43,012 nt of DNA from Mycobacterium sp. KBS0706 (GTDB lineage: Bacteria; Pseudomonadota; Alphaproteobacteria; DSM-16000; Inquilinaceae): positions 1 to 43,012 of the forward strand of contig NZ_VCCH02000072.1 of NCBI RefSeq assembly GCF_005938675.2. Direction: 5' to 3'. Position numbers and translations under genes: made by a program. The notes under the pieces were generated by a model. That model saw only the letters and a list, made by a program, of their open reading frames with translations, had not been told where the DNA came from and did not search any database. Of the stretch, positions 14,359 to 22,875 are shown piece by piece; the stretch's first letter is position 1, and every line of letters starts with the position of its first letter.

Positions 14359-15405
14359 ATGAGCAAGACACGCCGGGCTAAGCCCGACTGGTTCATGATC
14401 GCCCTTCCCCTCGTCGCCCTCGCGGCGTGTCTCTGGCCCACACCGGGCGTCACGGGCGGCCCCCTGCACTGGGACTGGATCTCGACCTACGGCGTCTCGG
14501 TCGTCTTCTTCCTCTACGGCCTGACTCTGGCGCCGGAGAAGATGCGGGCCGGCGCGTCGCATTGGCGGCTGCACCTCCTGGCGACCGCCGGCACCTTCAT
14601 CCTGTTCCCGGCCCTGGTGCTGGGCGCCGGTGCGCTCGGCAAGGGCTGGATCCAGCCGGAGCTGCTGCTGGGCTTCTTCTTCCTCGCCGTGCTGCCCTCG
14701 ACCATCTCCTCCTCGGTGGCGATGACGTCGCTGGCGCGCGGCAACCTGTCTGCCTCGATCTTCAACGCCACGCTGTCGAGCCTGATCGGCGTCGTTGCCA
14801 CGCCACTGCTGATGGCCTGGTACACCCACAGCCAGGGCGCCGCGATGCCGCTCGGCCCGGTGCTGCTGAAGGTGGCGCTGCTGGTGGTGCTGCCGATCGT
14901 CCTCGGCCAGCTGGTGCGGCCGCTGCTCAGCGCCTGGGCCAACCGCCACTACGCCCGGATCAAGATGGCCGACCGGGTGATCATCCTCGCGATCGTCTAC
15001 GGCTCCTTCGCTGATTCCATGGCGTCCGGCATCTGGTCGCAGCAGGACCCGATCGTGCTGGTCGAGATTGTCGTGGGCGTGGTGCTGCTGTTCGGCATCG
15101 CCTTCGCCGTGATGTGGGGCGTCTGCCGCCTGGTCGGCTTCGACCTGCCCGACACCATCGCCGCGACCTTCTGCGGCTCGAAGAAGTCGCTGGCCACCGG
15201 CGTGCCGCTGGCCCGGCTGATGTTCGGCACCTCGCCGCAGCTCGGCCTGGTGCTGGCGCCGCTGATGCTGTTCCACTTCTTCCAGCTGATGGCGGTCAGT
15301 GTCATCGCCGGTCGCCTCGCCGCCCGGCCGCTGACGGATGCGGAGGCGCGTGAGGCCAACAAGAACAGCAAACCCGCGCGCAGCCGGGCGGCAAAGGCCG
15401 CCTGA
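14359..15405 (+). CDS. Bile acid:sodium symporter (BASS) family transporter, YfeH-like
   Basis: 348 residues with about ten hydrophobic segments. FLAVLPSTISSSVAMTSLARGN (abridged) and FCGSKKSLATGVPLARLMF are the two discontinuous-helix motifs of the SBF-like (PF13593) branch. The family is a sodium-coupled uptake carrier fold; YfeH-like substrates are unassigned. GAGAGAGTG lies before ATG 14359. In the 161-bp leader a GTATAC-centred sequence (14313-14322) is present but not convincing as an operator. It follows the AraC gene on the same strand, but the gap suggests an independent promoter. Confidence 0.88.
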   Translation: MSKTRRAKPDWFMIALPLVALAACLWPTPGVTGGPLHWDWISTYGVSVVFFLYGLTLAPEKMRAGASHWRLHLLATAGTFILFPALVLGAGALGKGWIQPELLLGFFFLAVLPSTISSSVAMTSLARGNLSASIFNATLSSLIGVVATPLLMAWYTHSQGAAMPLGPVLLKVALLVVLPIVLGQLVRPLLSAWANRHYARIKMADRVIILAIVYGSFADSMASGIWSQQDPIVLVEIVVGVVLLFGIAFAVMWGVCRLVGFDLPDTIAATFCGSKKSLATGVPLARLMFGTSPQLGLVLAPLMLFHFFQLMAVSVIAGRLAARPLTDAEAREANKNSKPARSRAAKAA

Positions 15406-15482
15406 CGTCCCATCTTTAGGACTTGTTGCCTCCCTCTCTCCATGCGAGCCTTCCGGCATTGCATGACAGGAAGGGGAACATT

Positions 15483-16202
15483 ATGACCCGGATCAGCCGC
15501 CGCACATTTCTGGCCGCTGCCGGCGCCGCTATAGCGGGCGCCGCGTGGCTGCGCTCCGGCATCGCCGCGGCCGCGACGATCACGCCGGGAGACGCCGACG
15601 TGCTGCTGGTCATCGACGTCCAGAACTGCTTCCTGCCCGGCGGCAGCTTGGCGGTCGCCGATGGCGACAAGGTGGTGCCGGTGATCAACGCCTTGGCGCC
15701 GCGCTTCCACAACATCGTCGCGACCCAGGACTGGCACACGCCGGGCCATGTCTCCTTCGCCTCGGCGCATCCCGGCGCCAAGCCGTTCTCGACCACCAAG
15801 CTGCCCTATGGCGACCAGGTGCTCTGGCCCGACCACTGCGTCCAGGGCACGGCAGGCGCCGACCTGTCGGCCGATCTGAAGCTGCCGACGGCGGAGCTTG
15901 TGATCCGCAAGGGCTATCACCCGACGGTCGACAGCTACTCCGCCTTCAACGAGGCCGACGGCACGGCCACCGGCCTGGCCGGGTATCTGAAGGAGCGCGG
16001 CATCCGCCGGGTCTTCGCCGTCGGCGTCGCCACCGATTTCTGCGTCTGCTACAGCGCCATCGACGCCCGCAAGGCGGGGTTCGAGGCCTTCGTCGTCGAC
16101 GACGCCTGCCGCGGCATCGACGCCGAAGGGTCGCTGGCCAAGGCCTGGACCGCGATGACCGCGGCCGGGGTGCAGAAGATCGTCTCGGCGGATATCGCCT
16201 GA
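15483..16202 (+). CDS. Tat-exported nicotinamidase/pyrazinamidase-like isochorismatase-fold hydrolase
   Basis: 239 residues. The isochorismatase-fold catalytic triad is visible: Asp45 in VIDVQNCF, Lys143 in IRKGYHP, Cys187 in VATDFCVCY. The metal-binding set of nicotinamidases, Asp83, His85 and His89 in QDWHTPGHVSF, is complete, which favours PncA activity (nicotinamide to nicotinate plus ammonia) over other isochorismatase-fold enzymes. The first 32 residues are a twin-arginine signal (SRRTFLAAAG... AAAATI), so the enzyme should be folded in the cytoplasm and exported, unlike standard cytoplasmic PncA. AAGGGGA precedes ATG 15483. It converges on an SDR gene across a palindromic repeat. Confidence 0.9.
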   Translation: MTRISRRTFLAAAGAAIAGAAWLRSGIAAAATITPGDADVLLVIDVQNCFLPGGSLAVADGDKVVPVINALAPRFHNIVATQDWHTPGHVSFASAHPGAKPFSTTKLPYGDQVLWPDHCVQGTAGADLSADLKLPTAELVIRKGYHPTVDSYSAFNEADGTATGLAGYLKERGIRRVFAVGVATDFCVCYSAIDARKAGFEAFVVDDACRGIDAEGSLAKAWTAMTAAGVQKIVSADIA

Positions 16203-16212
16203 CCTCCTCCCC

Positions 16213-16289
16213 TGTCATTGCCGGGCTGACCCGGCAATCCAGAGAATGTCGACATCTCCTGGATGCCCGGGTCAAGCCCGGGCATGACA
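16213..16289. repeat. Alphaproteobacterial intergenic palindrome (REP-like pair)
   Basis: Two copies of tgtcatt/gcccggg...ccag-type units face each other around atgtcgacat, so the whole 77 bp is a near-perfect long palindrome. Each arm contains its own hairpin (TTGCCGGG/CCCGGCAA; TGCCCGGG/CCCGGGCA). The unit is a familiar dispersed element between alphaproteobacterial genes. Lying between convergent genes it may also stop transcription from both sides. Confidence 0.85.
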
Positions 16290-16312
16290 ATTCGGGAAAG
16301 GCCGGGTGGGGC

Positions 16313-17020
16313 TCAGATCCCCTTCACCAGCCCGCCATCGACCAGCAGGTTCTGGCCGGTGATGTAGCCAGCCTCGTCGGACAGCAGGAAGGCCGTGGTG
16401 GCCGCGATCTCCTCGACCGTGCCGAAGCGCCGGGTCGGGATCTGGGCGATCAGTTCCGGCGTCTCCGGGTAGCTGTCGATGAAGCCGGGCAGCACGCTGT
16501 TCATGCGGATGCCGGCGGCGGCGTAACGGTCGGCATAGAGCTTGGTGAAGGCCGACAGCCCTGCCCGCAGCACCGACGACACCGGGAAGGCTGCACCCGG
16601 CTGCACCGCGCCGAAGGCCGAGATGTTGACGATCGCGCCCTTTCCGGCCGCCTCCATGGCCGGCGTCACCAGCCGGGCCAGCCGCACCACATTGACCAGC
16701 ACCAGGTCGAGGCCGAGATGCCAGTCGCCATCGGGGATGGCCAGCAGGTCGCCCTTGGGCGGGTGGCCGGTGTTGTTGACCACCGCATCGATCCGGCCAT
16801 AGCGCTCGAGCGTCGCATCGACCAGGCGCTGCAGGTCGGCCGGCTCGGTCACCGATCCCTGCACGGCGATGCCGCCCAGCTCCTGCGCCAGCGCGGTCAC
16901 CGCGTCGGAGGTGGCAAACAGCGCCAGCTTATAACCGCGCCGGGCCAGCTCGCGCGCGATCGCGGCGCCCATCCCCTTGCTGGCGGCAGTGACGATCGCC
17001 ACCCGTTCGGTCGTGCTCAT
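16313..17020 (-). CDS. Short-chain dehydrogenase/reductase-like protein lacking Tyr-x3-Lys
   Basis: 235 residues. The cofactor motif TAASKGMG (11-18), VNNTG (81-85), Ser134 in NISAFGA and the C-terminal YITGQNLLVDGGLVKG are normal for a ~250-residue SDR. At the active site the family's YxxSK is replaced by SSVLR: Ser148 stands where Tyr is expected and Arg152 where Lys is expected. A subgroup of SDRs carries such changes and its chemistry is uncertain. AAGGAG 8 nt before ATG 17020. Divergent from a LysR regulator 94 bp away, which probably controls it. Confidence 0.85.
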   Translation of the reverse strand: MSTTERVAIVTAASKGMGAAIARELARRGYKLALFATSDAVTALAQELGGIAVQGSVTEPADLQRLVDATLERYGRIDAVVNNTGHPPKGDLLAIPDGDWHLGLDLVLVNVVRLARLVTPAMEAAGKGAIVNISAFGAVQPGAAFPVSSVLRAGLSAFTKLYADRYAAAGIRMNSVLPGFIDSYPETPELIAQIPTRRFGTVEEIAATTAFLLSDEAGYITGQNLLVDGGLVKGI

Positions 17021-17114
17021 GCTTCGATCTCCTTGTCGCGCATGCTTGACAGTGGCGCCTGCCGGGCGGAGGAGACAAACGGGAAGTTCTTCACCCGGGC
17101 TGCAGGAAAACTAC

Positions 17115-17996
17115 ATGCTCGCCGACCGGCTGCCGCCGCTGAACGGCCTGCGCGCCTTCCGCGCCGCGGCCCGGCACCTCAGCTTCCGGGCGGCGGCCGA
17201 GGCGCTGAACGTGACCCAGAGCGCCGTGGCTCAGCAGGTGCGCGGGCTGGAGCAGGCGCTGGGCGCCCCGCTGTTCGAGCGGCATGCCCGCGGCCTGGCC
17301 CTGACCCCGGCCGGCGAGGCGCTGCTGCCGCCGGTCGAGCAGGCCTTCCGGCTGATCGCCGACGCCGCTTCCCGGATCGCGCAGCAGGCTGATGTGCTGA
17401 CGGTCAGCGCCACGCCCAGCTTCGTGTCGCGCTGGCTGGTGCCGCGGCTGGACGGCTTCACCCGCCGCCATCCCGGCATCGATGTCCGCCTCTCCGCCTC
17501 CAACGACCTGGTCGATTTCCGCCGTGACGGCGTCGACATCGCCATCCGCTACGGCACCGGAATCGATCCCGGCCTGGCGGCGCAGCTGCTGTTCCCGGCC
17601 GACCCGGTGGCGGTGTGCAGCCCGGCGCTGTGCCGTTCCGACGGCACGCTCGACCCGGGCGACCTCGGCACCCGGGTGCCACTGCTGCACGATTCCCATT
17701 TCCTGTGGGCCGAATGGTATCGCGCCGCCGGCCGCGACGAAGCCGAGGCCCGGCGCGGTGTCCGCTTCAGCCACACGCTGCATGCGATCGAGGCGGCGCT
17801 GCTGGGCCAGGGCATCGCCCTGGTGCCCCGCCCGCTGGTCGAACGCGAACTGCGGGCCGGCCAGCTGGCGGCGCCGCCGCTCGCCACCCGCCTGCCGCCG
17901 GGCCGTGGCTTCTTCATCGTCGCGCCGCCCGAGCTGTGGGACACCCGCAAGGTCGCGGCGATGCGGCTGTGGCTGCTCTCCGAGGCCGCCGGCTGA
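17115..17996 (+). CDS. LysR family transcriptional regulator (GcvA-like)
   Basis: 293 residues. The N-terminal winged helix (LPPLNGLRAFRAAARHLSF, then AAAEALNVTQSAVAQQVRGLE) and the substrate domain with VSATPSFVSRWLVPRL and GVDIAIRYGTG are typical of the GcvA/AmpR branch. AGGAAA sits 5 nt before ATG 17115. Divergent from the SDR at 16313-17020, the usual arrangement of a LysR regulator and its target. Confidence 0.92.
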   Translation: MLADRLPPLNGLRAFRAAARHLSFRAAAEALNVTQSAVAQQVRGLEQALGAPLFERHARGLALTPAGEALLPPVEQAFRLIADAASRIAQQADVLTVSATPSFVSRWLVPRLDGFTRRHPGIDVRLSASNDLVDFRRDGVDIAIRYGTGIDPGLAAQLLFPADPVAVCSPALCRSDGTLDPGDLGTRVPLLHDSHFLWAEWYRAAGRDEAEARRGVRFSHTLHAIEAALLGQGIALVPRPLVERELRAGQLAAPPLATRLPPGRGFFIVAPPELWDTRKVAAMRLWLLSEAAG

Positions 17997-18032
17997 CTTG
18001 CGGCGCCCTGCGCTTTCCGACATGAAGGGTTG

Positions 18033-18710
18033 ATGCGGATCCTTCTGGTCGAAGACAATCCCGATCTCGGGGAGGCGGTGGAGAACCGGCTGCGCAAATC
18101 CGGCCATTCGGTGGAATGGGTGCGCGACGGGCTGGCCGCCGCCGAGGCTGCCGGCCACGATGCCTTCGACGCCGTGCTGCTGGACATCATGCTGCCGGGC
18201 CAGGACGGCTTCGCCGTGCTGCGCGACCTGCGTCGGCGCGGCATCGACGCCCCGGTGCTGGTGGTCACCGCCCGGTCCGAGATCGACGACAAGGTCGGCA
18301 TCCTCGACCTCGGCGCCGACGACTACCTGGTCAAGCCCTTCGACCTGCGCGAGCTGGAGGCGCGGCTGCGCGCCCTGCTGCGGCGCCCGGCGGGCCAGAC
18401 CAGCAGCACCGTGTCACATGGTAACGTCACGCTGGACCTGGCCGGCCGCGCCGTCACCGTCGCCGGCCAGCATGTCGAGTTCGGCCGGCGCGAGTTCCGG
18501 CTGCTGGAGATCCTGCTGACCCGCGCCGGCCAGGTCGCGGCCAAGGACCGGCTGATGATGCAACTGTTCGGCGACGAGGCGGACGTGTCGGTCAACGCGC
18601 TGGAGCTGCTGGTGTCGCGCGTCCGCCGCAAGCTGGAGGGCGCCGACATCGACATCGTCACCCTCCGCGGCACCGGCTACCGGGTGCAGCCGCGCGGATC
18701 CAAGGAGTGA
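18033..18710 (+). CDS. tctD: OmpR-type response regulator, TctD-like
   Basis: 225 residues. The receiver domain has Asp8/Asn9, the phospho-acceptor Asp51 in LLDIMLPG, Thr79 and Lys101 in LVKPFDLRELE. The winged-helix output domain (FGRREFRLLEIL ... DVSVNALELLVSRVRRKLE) is OmpR type. ATG 18033 is used; a TTG three bases earlier is less likely. Its TGA overlaps the GTG start of the histidine kinase by 4 nt. With tctCBA downstream, this is the two-component pair that in TctDE systems senses tricarboxylates and activates the transporter. The symbol rests on that context. Confidence 0.9.
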   Translation: MRILLVEDNPDLGEAVENRLRKSGHSVEWVRDGLAAAEAAGHDAFDAVLLDIMLPGQDGFAVLRDLRRRGIDAPVLVVTARSEIDDKVGILDLGADDYLVKPFDLRELEARLRALLRRPAGQTSSTVSHGNVTLDLAGRAVTVAGQHVEFGRREFRLLEILLTRAGQVAAKDRLMMQLFGDEADVSVNALELLVSRVRRKLEGADIDIVTLRGTGYRVQPRGSKE

Positions 18711-21199
18711 CCGCCAGGGCCGGCCGCGCCTCGATCCGGCGGCGCATGCTGGCGCTGACCGTGCTGGCGCTGCTGCTGGCCGGCATCGGCCTGGTGGCCC
18801 TGATCCGCGGCTATGCCCGCGGCGCGTCGGACAGCGCCTTCGACCGGCTGCTCGCCGCCTCCGCCTTCACCATCGCCGGCGCGGTGCAGATCGAGGACGG
18901 CGCGGTCACGGTCGAGCTGCCCACCGCCTCGCTGGCGATGCTCGACTTCTCCGACGACGACCGCGTGTTCTACGAGGTGGCGGCGCCCGACGGCGCTTTC
19001 GTCACCGGCTATCGCGACCTCGGCGCCGGGCTGCCGACGGCTGCCTCGGCCACCCCTGGCTTCATCGACGGCACCTATCACGGCGAGGCGGTGCGGATTG
19101 CCACGGTCGGCCGGCTGGTCTTCGTCGAGGGCAAGGCCGGTTGGGCCACCATCCGCGTCGCCGAGACCCGCGGCGCCCGGGAGGCCCTGGCGTCGGAGAT
19201 CCTGGGCCAGGCCGCCCTGCCCCTCGCTGCCCTCGGCCTGGTGGCCATCGCGCTGGTCTGGTTCGGCATCCGCTATGCCTTCGCCCCCCTCGTGGTGATG
19301 GAGCGCGAGCTGCGCCGCCGTGCGCCGGAGGACCTGTCGCCGGTGCAGGTGCCGGTGCCGGTCGAGGTGCAGCAGCTGACCGGGGCGCTGAACGATTTCA
19401 TCGCCCGGCTGCGCAGCGTGATGGAGCGGGTCAGCGGCCTGGTCGCCGACGCCGCCCACCAGGTGCGTACGCCGCTGGCCTCGCTGCGCGCCCAGGCCGA
19501 GGTCGCGGTCGAGGAGGAGGACCCCGCCCGGCTGCGCGACCGCGTGGTCCGGATCCACCAGAACGCGGTCCAGGCTAGCCACTTGGTCAACCAGCTGCTG
19601 ATGGACGCGACCGTGCGCCACCGGCTGGAGGCCCGCGAGGCCACCGTCGTCGCGCTCGACGCCATCGTCGAGGATGTCCGCCAGCGCCTGGATTTCGAGG
19701 AGGCCGGCCGGCTGTCGGTCACGCTGGCGCCGGAGGCGGCGCGGGCCGGCATCAGCGGCGACCGGGTGGCCCTGCGCGAGATGCTGTGGAACCTGGTGCA
19801 CAACGCCCTGACCCATGCGCCGGCCGGCGATGTCGAGATCGAGGCGGCGGTCGAGCGCGGCCGGGCCGTGATCCGGGTCTCCGACCGCGGCCCGGGCATC
19901 CCGGCGGTGGAGAAGGACCTGGTGCTGGAGCGCTTCGCCCGCGGCGAGGGCAGCCGCGACCGGCCGGGATCCGGGCTGGGCCTGTCGATCGTCCGCACCG
20001 TGGCCGAGGCCCATGGCGGCACGCTGGCGCTCTTGGACCGGCCGGGCGGCGGGCTGCGGGTCGAGGTCACGCTGCCCGTCGTGGAGGCGGCGCGACGACG
20101 GCCGAACGGCACGGCCGCAGCGCTGCTGCTGGCCGCGGCCCTGCTGGTGGCGACCATCGGACCCGTGCGGGCCGCGCCCGGCACCACCGTCTACCCCGCC
20201 CCGGCCGGCGGCGAGCGGACGCTCACCATCCTCGGCGCCACCGACACCCCGCTCTTCGCCCGCTTCATCGCCGATTTCCAGGCGCTGCGGCCGGAGATCC
20301 GGGTGGTGTACCAGGAGACCGACACGCTGCCGATGTACCAGGCAGCGTCGAGCGGCCGGCTGTCGCCGGTGCCGGACCTGATGATCAGCTCCGCCCCCGA
20401 CCTGCAGGTGAAGCTGGCCAATGACGGCTTCGCCCAGGCCTATGCCTCGCCCTGGCTCGACCGGCTGCCGCACTGGGCGCAGTGGCGGGCCGAGGCGATC
20501 GGCTTCACCTTCGAGCCGGCGGTGATCGCCTACAACCCCGACCTTCTGGCCGAGGCCGAGGTGCCGCATTCCCATGCCGAGCTGATCGCGCTCCTGGAGG
20601 CGCAGCCGGAGCGGTTCCGCGGCCGGGTCGCCACCTATGACATCGCGGTCAGCGGCATCGGCCATCTGCTGGCCAGCCAGGATGCGCTGATCTCCTCGAA
20701 CTTCTGGCGCCTGGCCGCAGCCTTCGGCCGGGTCGACGCGAAGCTCAGCGGCAGCAGCCCGGAGATGCTGGACCGGATCGTCAGCGGCGAGCTGATCCTC
20801 GGCTACAACCTGCTCGGCTCCTACGCCTTCGCCCGCCAGGCGGCGGGGCTGAAGCTGGGCGTGGTGGTGCCGGAGGACTACGCCCTCGTCATGACCCGGG
20901 TGGCGCTGATCCCGCGCGGCGCGCCGGATGCCGAGCTGGCTCGCGCCTTCGTCGACTACCTGCTGTCGCCGCGCGGCCAGGCCCTGGCGGCGGGCGTCAC
21001 CGGCCTGGGCGCGATCATGCCCGACATCTCCGGCCCATGGTCCGCCGGCAGTATCGCCGGCAAGACCGAAGGCGCGCTGCAGCCGATCCCGCTGGGGCCG
21101 TCGCTGCTGGTGGCGCTCGACGAGCGGCGGCGCGAGCGGTTCCTGCAGACCTGGCGGCGCCTGGTGTCCGACGGCACCGAACCGATGACAGGACGCTGA
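18707..21199 (+). CDS. tctE: Sensor histidine kinase fused to a C-terminal periplasmic solute-binding protein (TctE-like)
   Basis: 830 residues, nearly twice a normal TctE. TM1 about 14-34, periplasmic sensor 37-165, TM2 about 170-192, HisKA with His251 in AAHQVRTPLASL, then an ATPase domain with N-box NLVHNALTH (362-370), DRGPGI (393-398) and GSGLGLSI (421-428). A third hydrophobic segment (469-487, ending VRAAPG) leads into ~340 residues of a type 2 periplasmic binding fold (TLTILGATDTPLFARFIADF, LMISSAPDLQVKLANDG, ALIPRGAPDAELARAFVDYL), like iron/aminoethylphosphonate ABC binding proteins. The third segment returns the chain to the periplasm, so the topology is coherent; it also resembles a signal peptide and might be cut. 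There is no stop or frameshift between the parts. GTG start overlaps the regulator's stop. Confidence 0.9.
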   Translation: MTARAGRASIRRRMLALTVLALLLAGIGLVALIRGYARGASDSAFDRLLAASAFTIAGAVQIEDGAVTVELPTASLAMLDFSDDDRVFYEVAAPDGAFVTGYRDLGAGLPTAASATPGFIDGTYHGEAVRIATVGRLVFVEGKAGWATIRVAETRGAREALASEILGQAALPLAALGLVAIALVWFGIRYAFAPLVVMERELRRRAPEDLSPVQVPVPVEVQQLTGALNDFIARLRSVMERVSGLVADAAHQVRTPLASLRAQAEVAVEEEDPARLRDRVVRIHQNAVQASHLVNQLLMDATVRHRLEAREATVVALDAIVEDVRQRLDFEEAGRLSVTLAPEAARAGISGDRVALREMLWNLVHNALTHAPAGDVEIEAAVERGRAVIRVSDRGPGIPAVEKDLVLERFARGEGSRDRPGSGLGLSIVRTVAEAHGGTLALLDRPGGGLRVEVTLPVVEAARRRPNGTAAALLLAAALLVATIGPVRAAPGTTVYPAPAGGERTLTILGATDTPLFARFIADFQALRPEIRVVYQETDTLPMYQAASSGRLSPVPDLMISSAPDLQVKLANDGFAQAYASPWLDRLPHWAQWRAEAIGFTFEPAVIAYNPDLLAEAEVPHSHAELIALLEAQPERFRGRVATYDIAVSGIGHLLASQDALISSNFWRLAAAFGRVDAKLSGSSPEMLDRIVSGELILGYNLLGSYAFARQAAGLKLGVVVPEDYALVMTRVALIPRGAPDAELARAFVDYLLSPRGQALAAGVTGLGAIMPDISGPWSAGSIAGKTEGALQPIPLGPSLLVALDERRRERFLQTWRRLVSDGTEPMTGR

Positions 21200-21279
21200 C
21201 AGGTTCGGCGGCTAGACTGATCCCTGGAACCGGGCCGATCGCGATGCCCGGGCGCAAGCAACAGGCCAGGGAGGTCCCG

Positions 21280-21354
21280 ATGTCACCCGAGATGCAAGAG
21301 CCCCGCGACCGGCGGCGGCCCGTCCAAATTCCGTCCATCACCAGCGACCGATGA
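21280..21354 (+). CDS. Possible 24-residue peptide before tctC
   Basis: ATG 21280 with AGGGAGG 5 nt upstream opens 24 codons beginning MSPEMQEPRDRRRP and ends at TGA 21352-21354. No family is recognised. The 229-bp gap 21200-21428 otherwise should carry the tctCBA promoter, which I could not place. The reading frame may be chance. Confidence 0.25.
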   Translation: MSPEMQEPRDRRRPVQIPSITSDR

Positions 21355-21428
21355 GCGACCGGCCTGCGCCTTGACGGCGCAGGATGCTATGCTTTCGGCA
21401 AAACCAAACCGATAGGGGGAGGACACCC

Positions 21429-22376
21429 ATGAAGACATTTGCGATCGCCGCGCTGGCGGCCGTCCTGGCGCTGCCGCTGGCGGCCCGGGCAAACGACTAC
21501 ACCATCATCGCGCCGGCGGCTCCCGGCGGCGGCTGGGACCAGACCGCGCGGTCGATGCAGGCGGCTCTGCAGACCGAGGGCATCTCGCGCAGCATCCAGG
21601 TCGTCAACGTGCCCGGCGCCGCCGGCACGGTCGGCCTGGCCCAGTTCGTCAGCCAGAACAAGGGCGACCCGAAGGCCCTGATCGTCGGCGGCTACGTCAT
21701 GGTCGGCGGCATCATCACCAACAAGTCGCCGGTGACCCTGGCCGACGTCACCCCGATCGCCCGCCTGACCGGCGAGTACGAGGCGATCGTCGTGCCGAAG
21801 GATTCGCCGCTGAAGTCGGTGCAGGATCTGGTGGATGCTCTGAAAAAGGATCCGGGCGGCGTGACCTGGGCCGGCGGCTCGGCCGGTGGCGTCGATCACG
21901 TCACGGTCGGGCTGACCGCCAAGGCGGCCGGCGTTGACCCAACCGAGATCAACTACATCGCCTATTCCGGCGGCGGCGAGGCGCTGGCCGCGGTGCTGAG
22001 CGGCCAGGTGACGGCCGGGATCTCCAGCTACGGCGAGTTCGAATCCCAGATCAAGGCCGGGGCGCTGCGCCTTCTGGCCGTGTCCAGCCCGGAGCGGCTG
22101 CCCGGCGCCGACGGGCCGACCCTGAAGGAAGCCGGGCTCGACGTGGTGGTGCAGAACTGGCGCATGGTCGCCGCGGCACCGGGGCTGAGCGACGAGCAGA
22201 AGGCCGCCGTCGCCGCCGACATCGAGAAGCTGGCCAAGTCCAAGACCTGGCAGGAGACGCTGAAGACCAAGGGCTGGACCGACACCTACCTGGCCGGCGA
22301 CGCGTTCGACAAGCAGCTCGCCGCCGACATCAGCACCACCGGCCAGATCCTCAAAGACATCGGTCTGGCCGAATGA
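21429..22376 (+). CDS. tctC: Tricarboxylate transporter substrate-binding protein TctC (Bug family)
   Basis: 315 residues. Sec signal peptide to about residue 21 (LAARANDY), then YTIIAPAAPGGGWDQTARSMQ, the conserved N-terminal ligand loop of Bug/TctC proteins, and VVNVPGAAGTVGLAQF, which lines the binding pocket. Length and end (GQILKDIGL) are normal. GGGGGAGGA lies before the ATG. The protein captures a carboxylate, probably citrate or a related tri/dicarboxylate, in the periplasm and delivers it to TctAB. Stop overlaps the tctB start (ATGA). Confidence 0.93.
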   Translation: MKTFAIAALAAVLALPLAARANDYTIIAPAAPGGGWDQTARSMQAALQTEGISRSIQVVNVPGAAGTVGLAQFVSQNKGDPKALIVGGYVMVGGIITNKSPVTLADVTPIARLTGEYEAIVVPKDSPLKSVQDLVDALKKDPGGVTWAGGSAGGVDHVTVGLTAKAAGVDPTEINYIAYSGGGEALAAVLSGQVTAGISSYGEFESQIKAGALRLLAVSSPERLPGADGPTLKEAGLDVVVQNWRMVAAAPGLSDEQKAAVAADIEKLAKSKTWQETLKTKGWTDTYLAGDAFDKQLAADISTTGQILKDIGLAE

Positions 22377-22861
22377 GCGCCGCCCCGGAACAGCCTGCGC
22401 GGCGTCGGCCGGACTGGCCGGTCCTGGGGATCGCCGCGGCCCTGGCTGTCGCCGCCGCGGTGCTGTTCTGGGACGCCAGCCTGCTCAATGTGAAGGGGTT
22501 CGCGGCCCGGTTCGGGCCCGCGATCTTCCCCCGCCTGATCGGCGGCCTGCTGCTGATCATGGCGGTGTGGACGGCGGTCGCCGCCTGGCGCGGCGACCCG
22601 CCGCCGCGCGAGAAGGACGACCTGCCGCCGATCCTCTGGATCATCGGCGGCCTGGCCGCGCAGATGCTGCTGCTGACCACGGCCGGCTTCTCGATCGCGA
22701 CCGGCCTCCTGTTCGCCGCGACCGTGAAGGCGTTCGGCCGCGGTCCGCTGTGGCAGACCATTCCGATCGGCATCGTCTTCGCCTTCGCGGTCTGGTTCAT
22801 CTTCAGCAAGGGGCTGGACCTGACCCTGCCGACGGGCCCGCTGGAAAAGCTGTTCTCGTGA
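22373..22861 (+). CDS. tctB: Tripartite tricarboxylate transporter small membrane subunit TctB
   Basis: 162 residues with four hydrophobic segments (near 17-35, 55-72, 86-105, 128-146) and the GPAIFPRLIGGLLL motif that marks TctB. It is the small, four-helix partner of TctA in the inner membrane. Starts inside the tctC stop and is followed after 14 bp by tctA. Confidence 0.93.
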   Translation: MSAAPEQPARRRPDWPVLGIAAALAVAAAVLFWDASLLNVKGFAARFGPAIFPRLIGGLLLIMAVWTAVAAWRGDPPPREKDDLPPILWIIGGLAAQMLLLTTAGFSIATGLLFAATVKAFGRGPLWQTIPIGIVFAFAVWFIFSKGLDLTLPTGPLEKLFS

Positions 22862-22875
22862 TCGGGGCCTGACGC

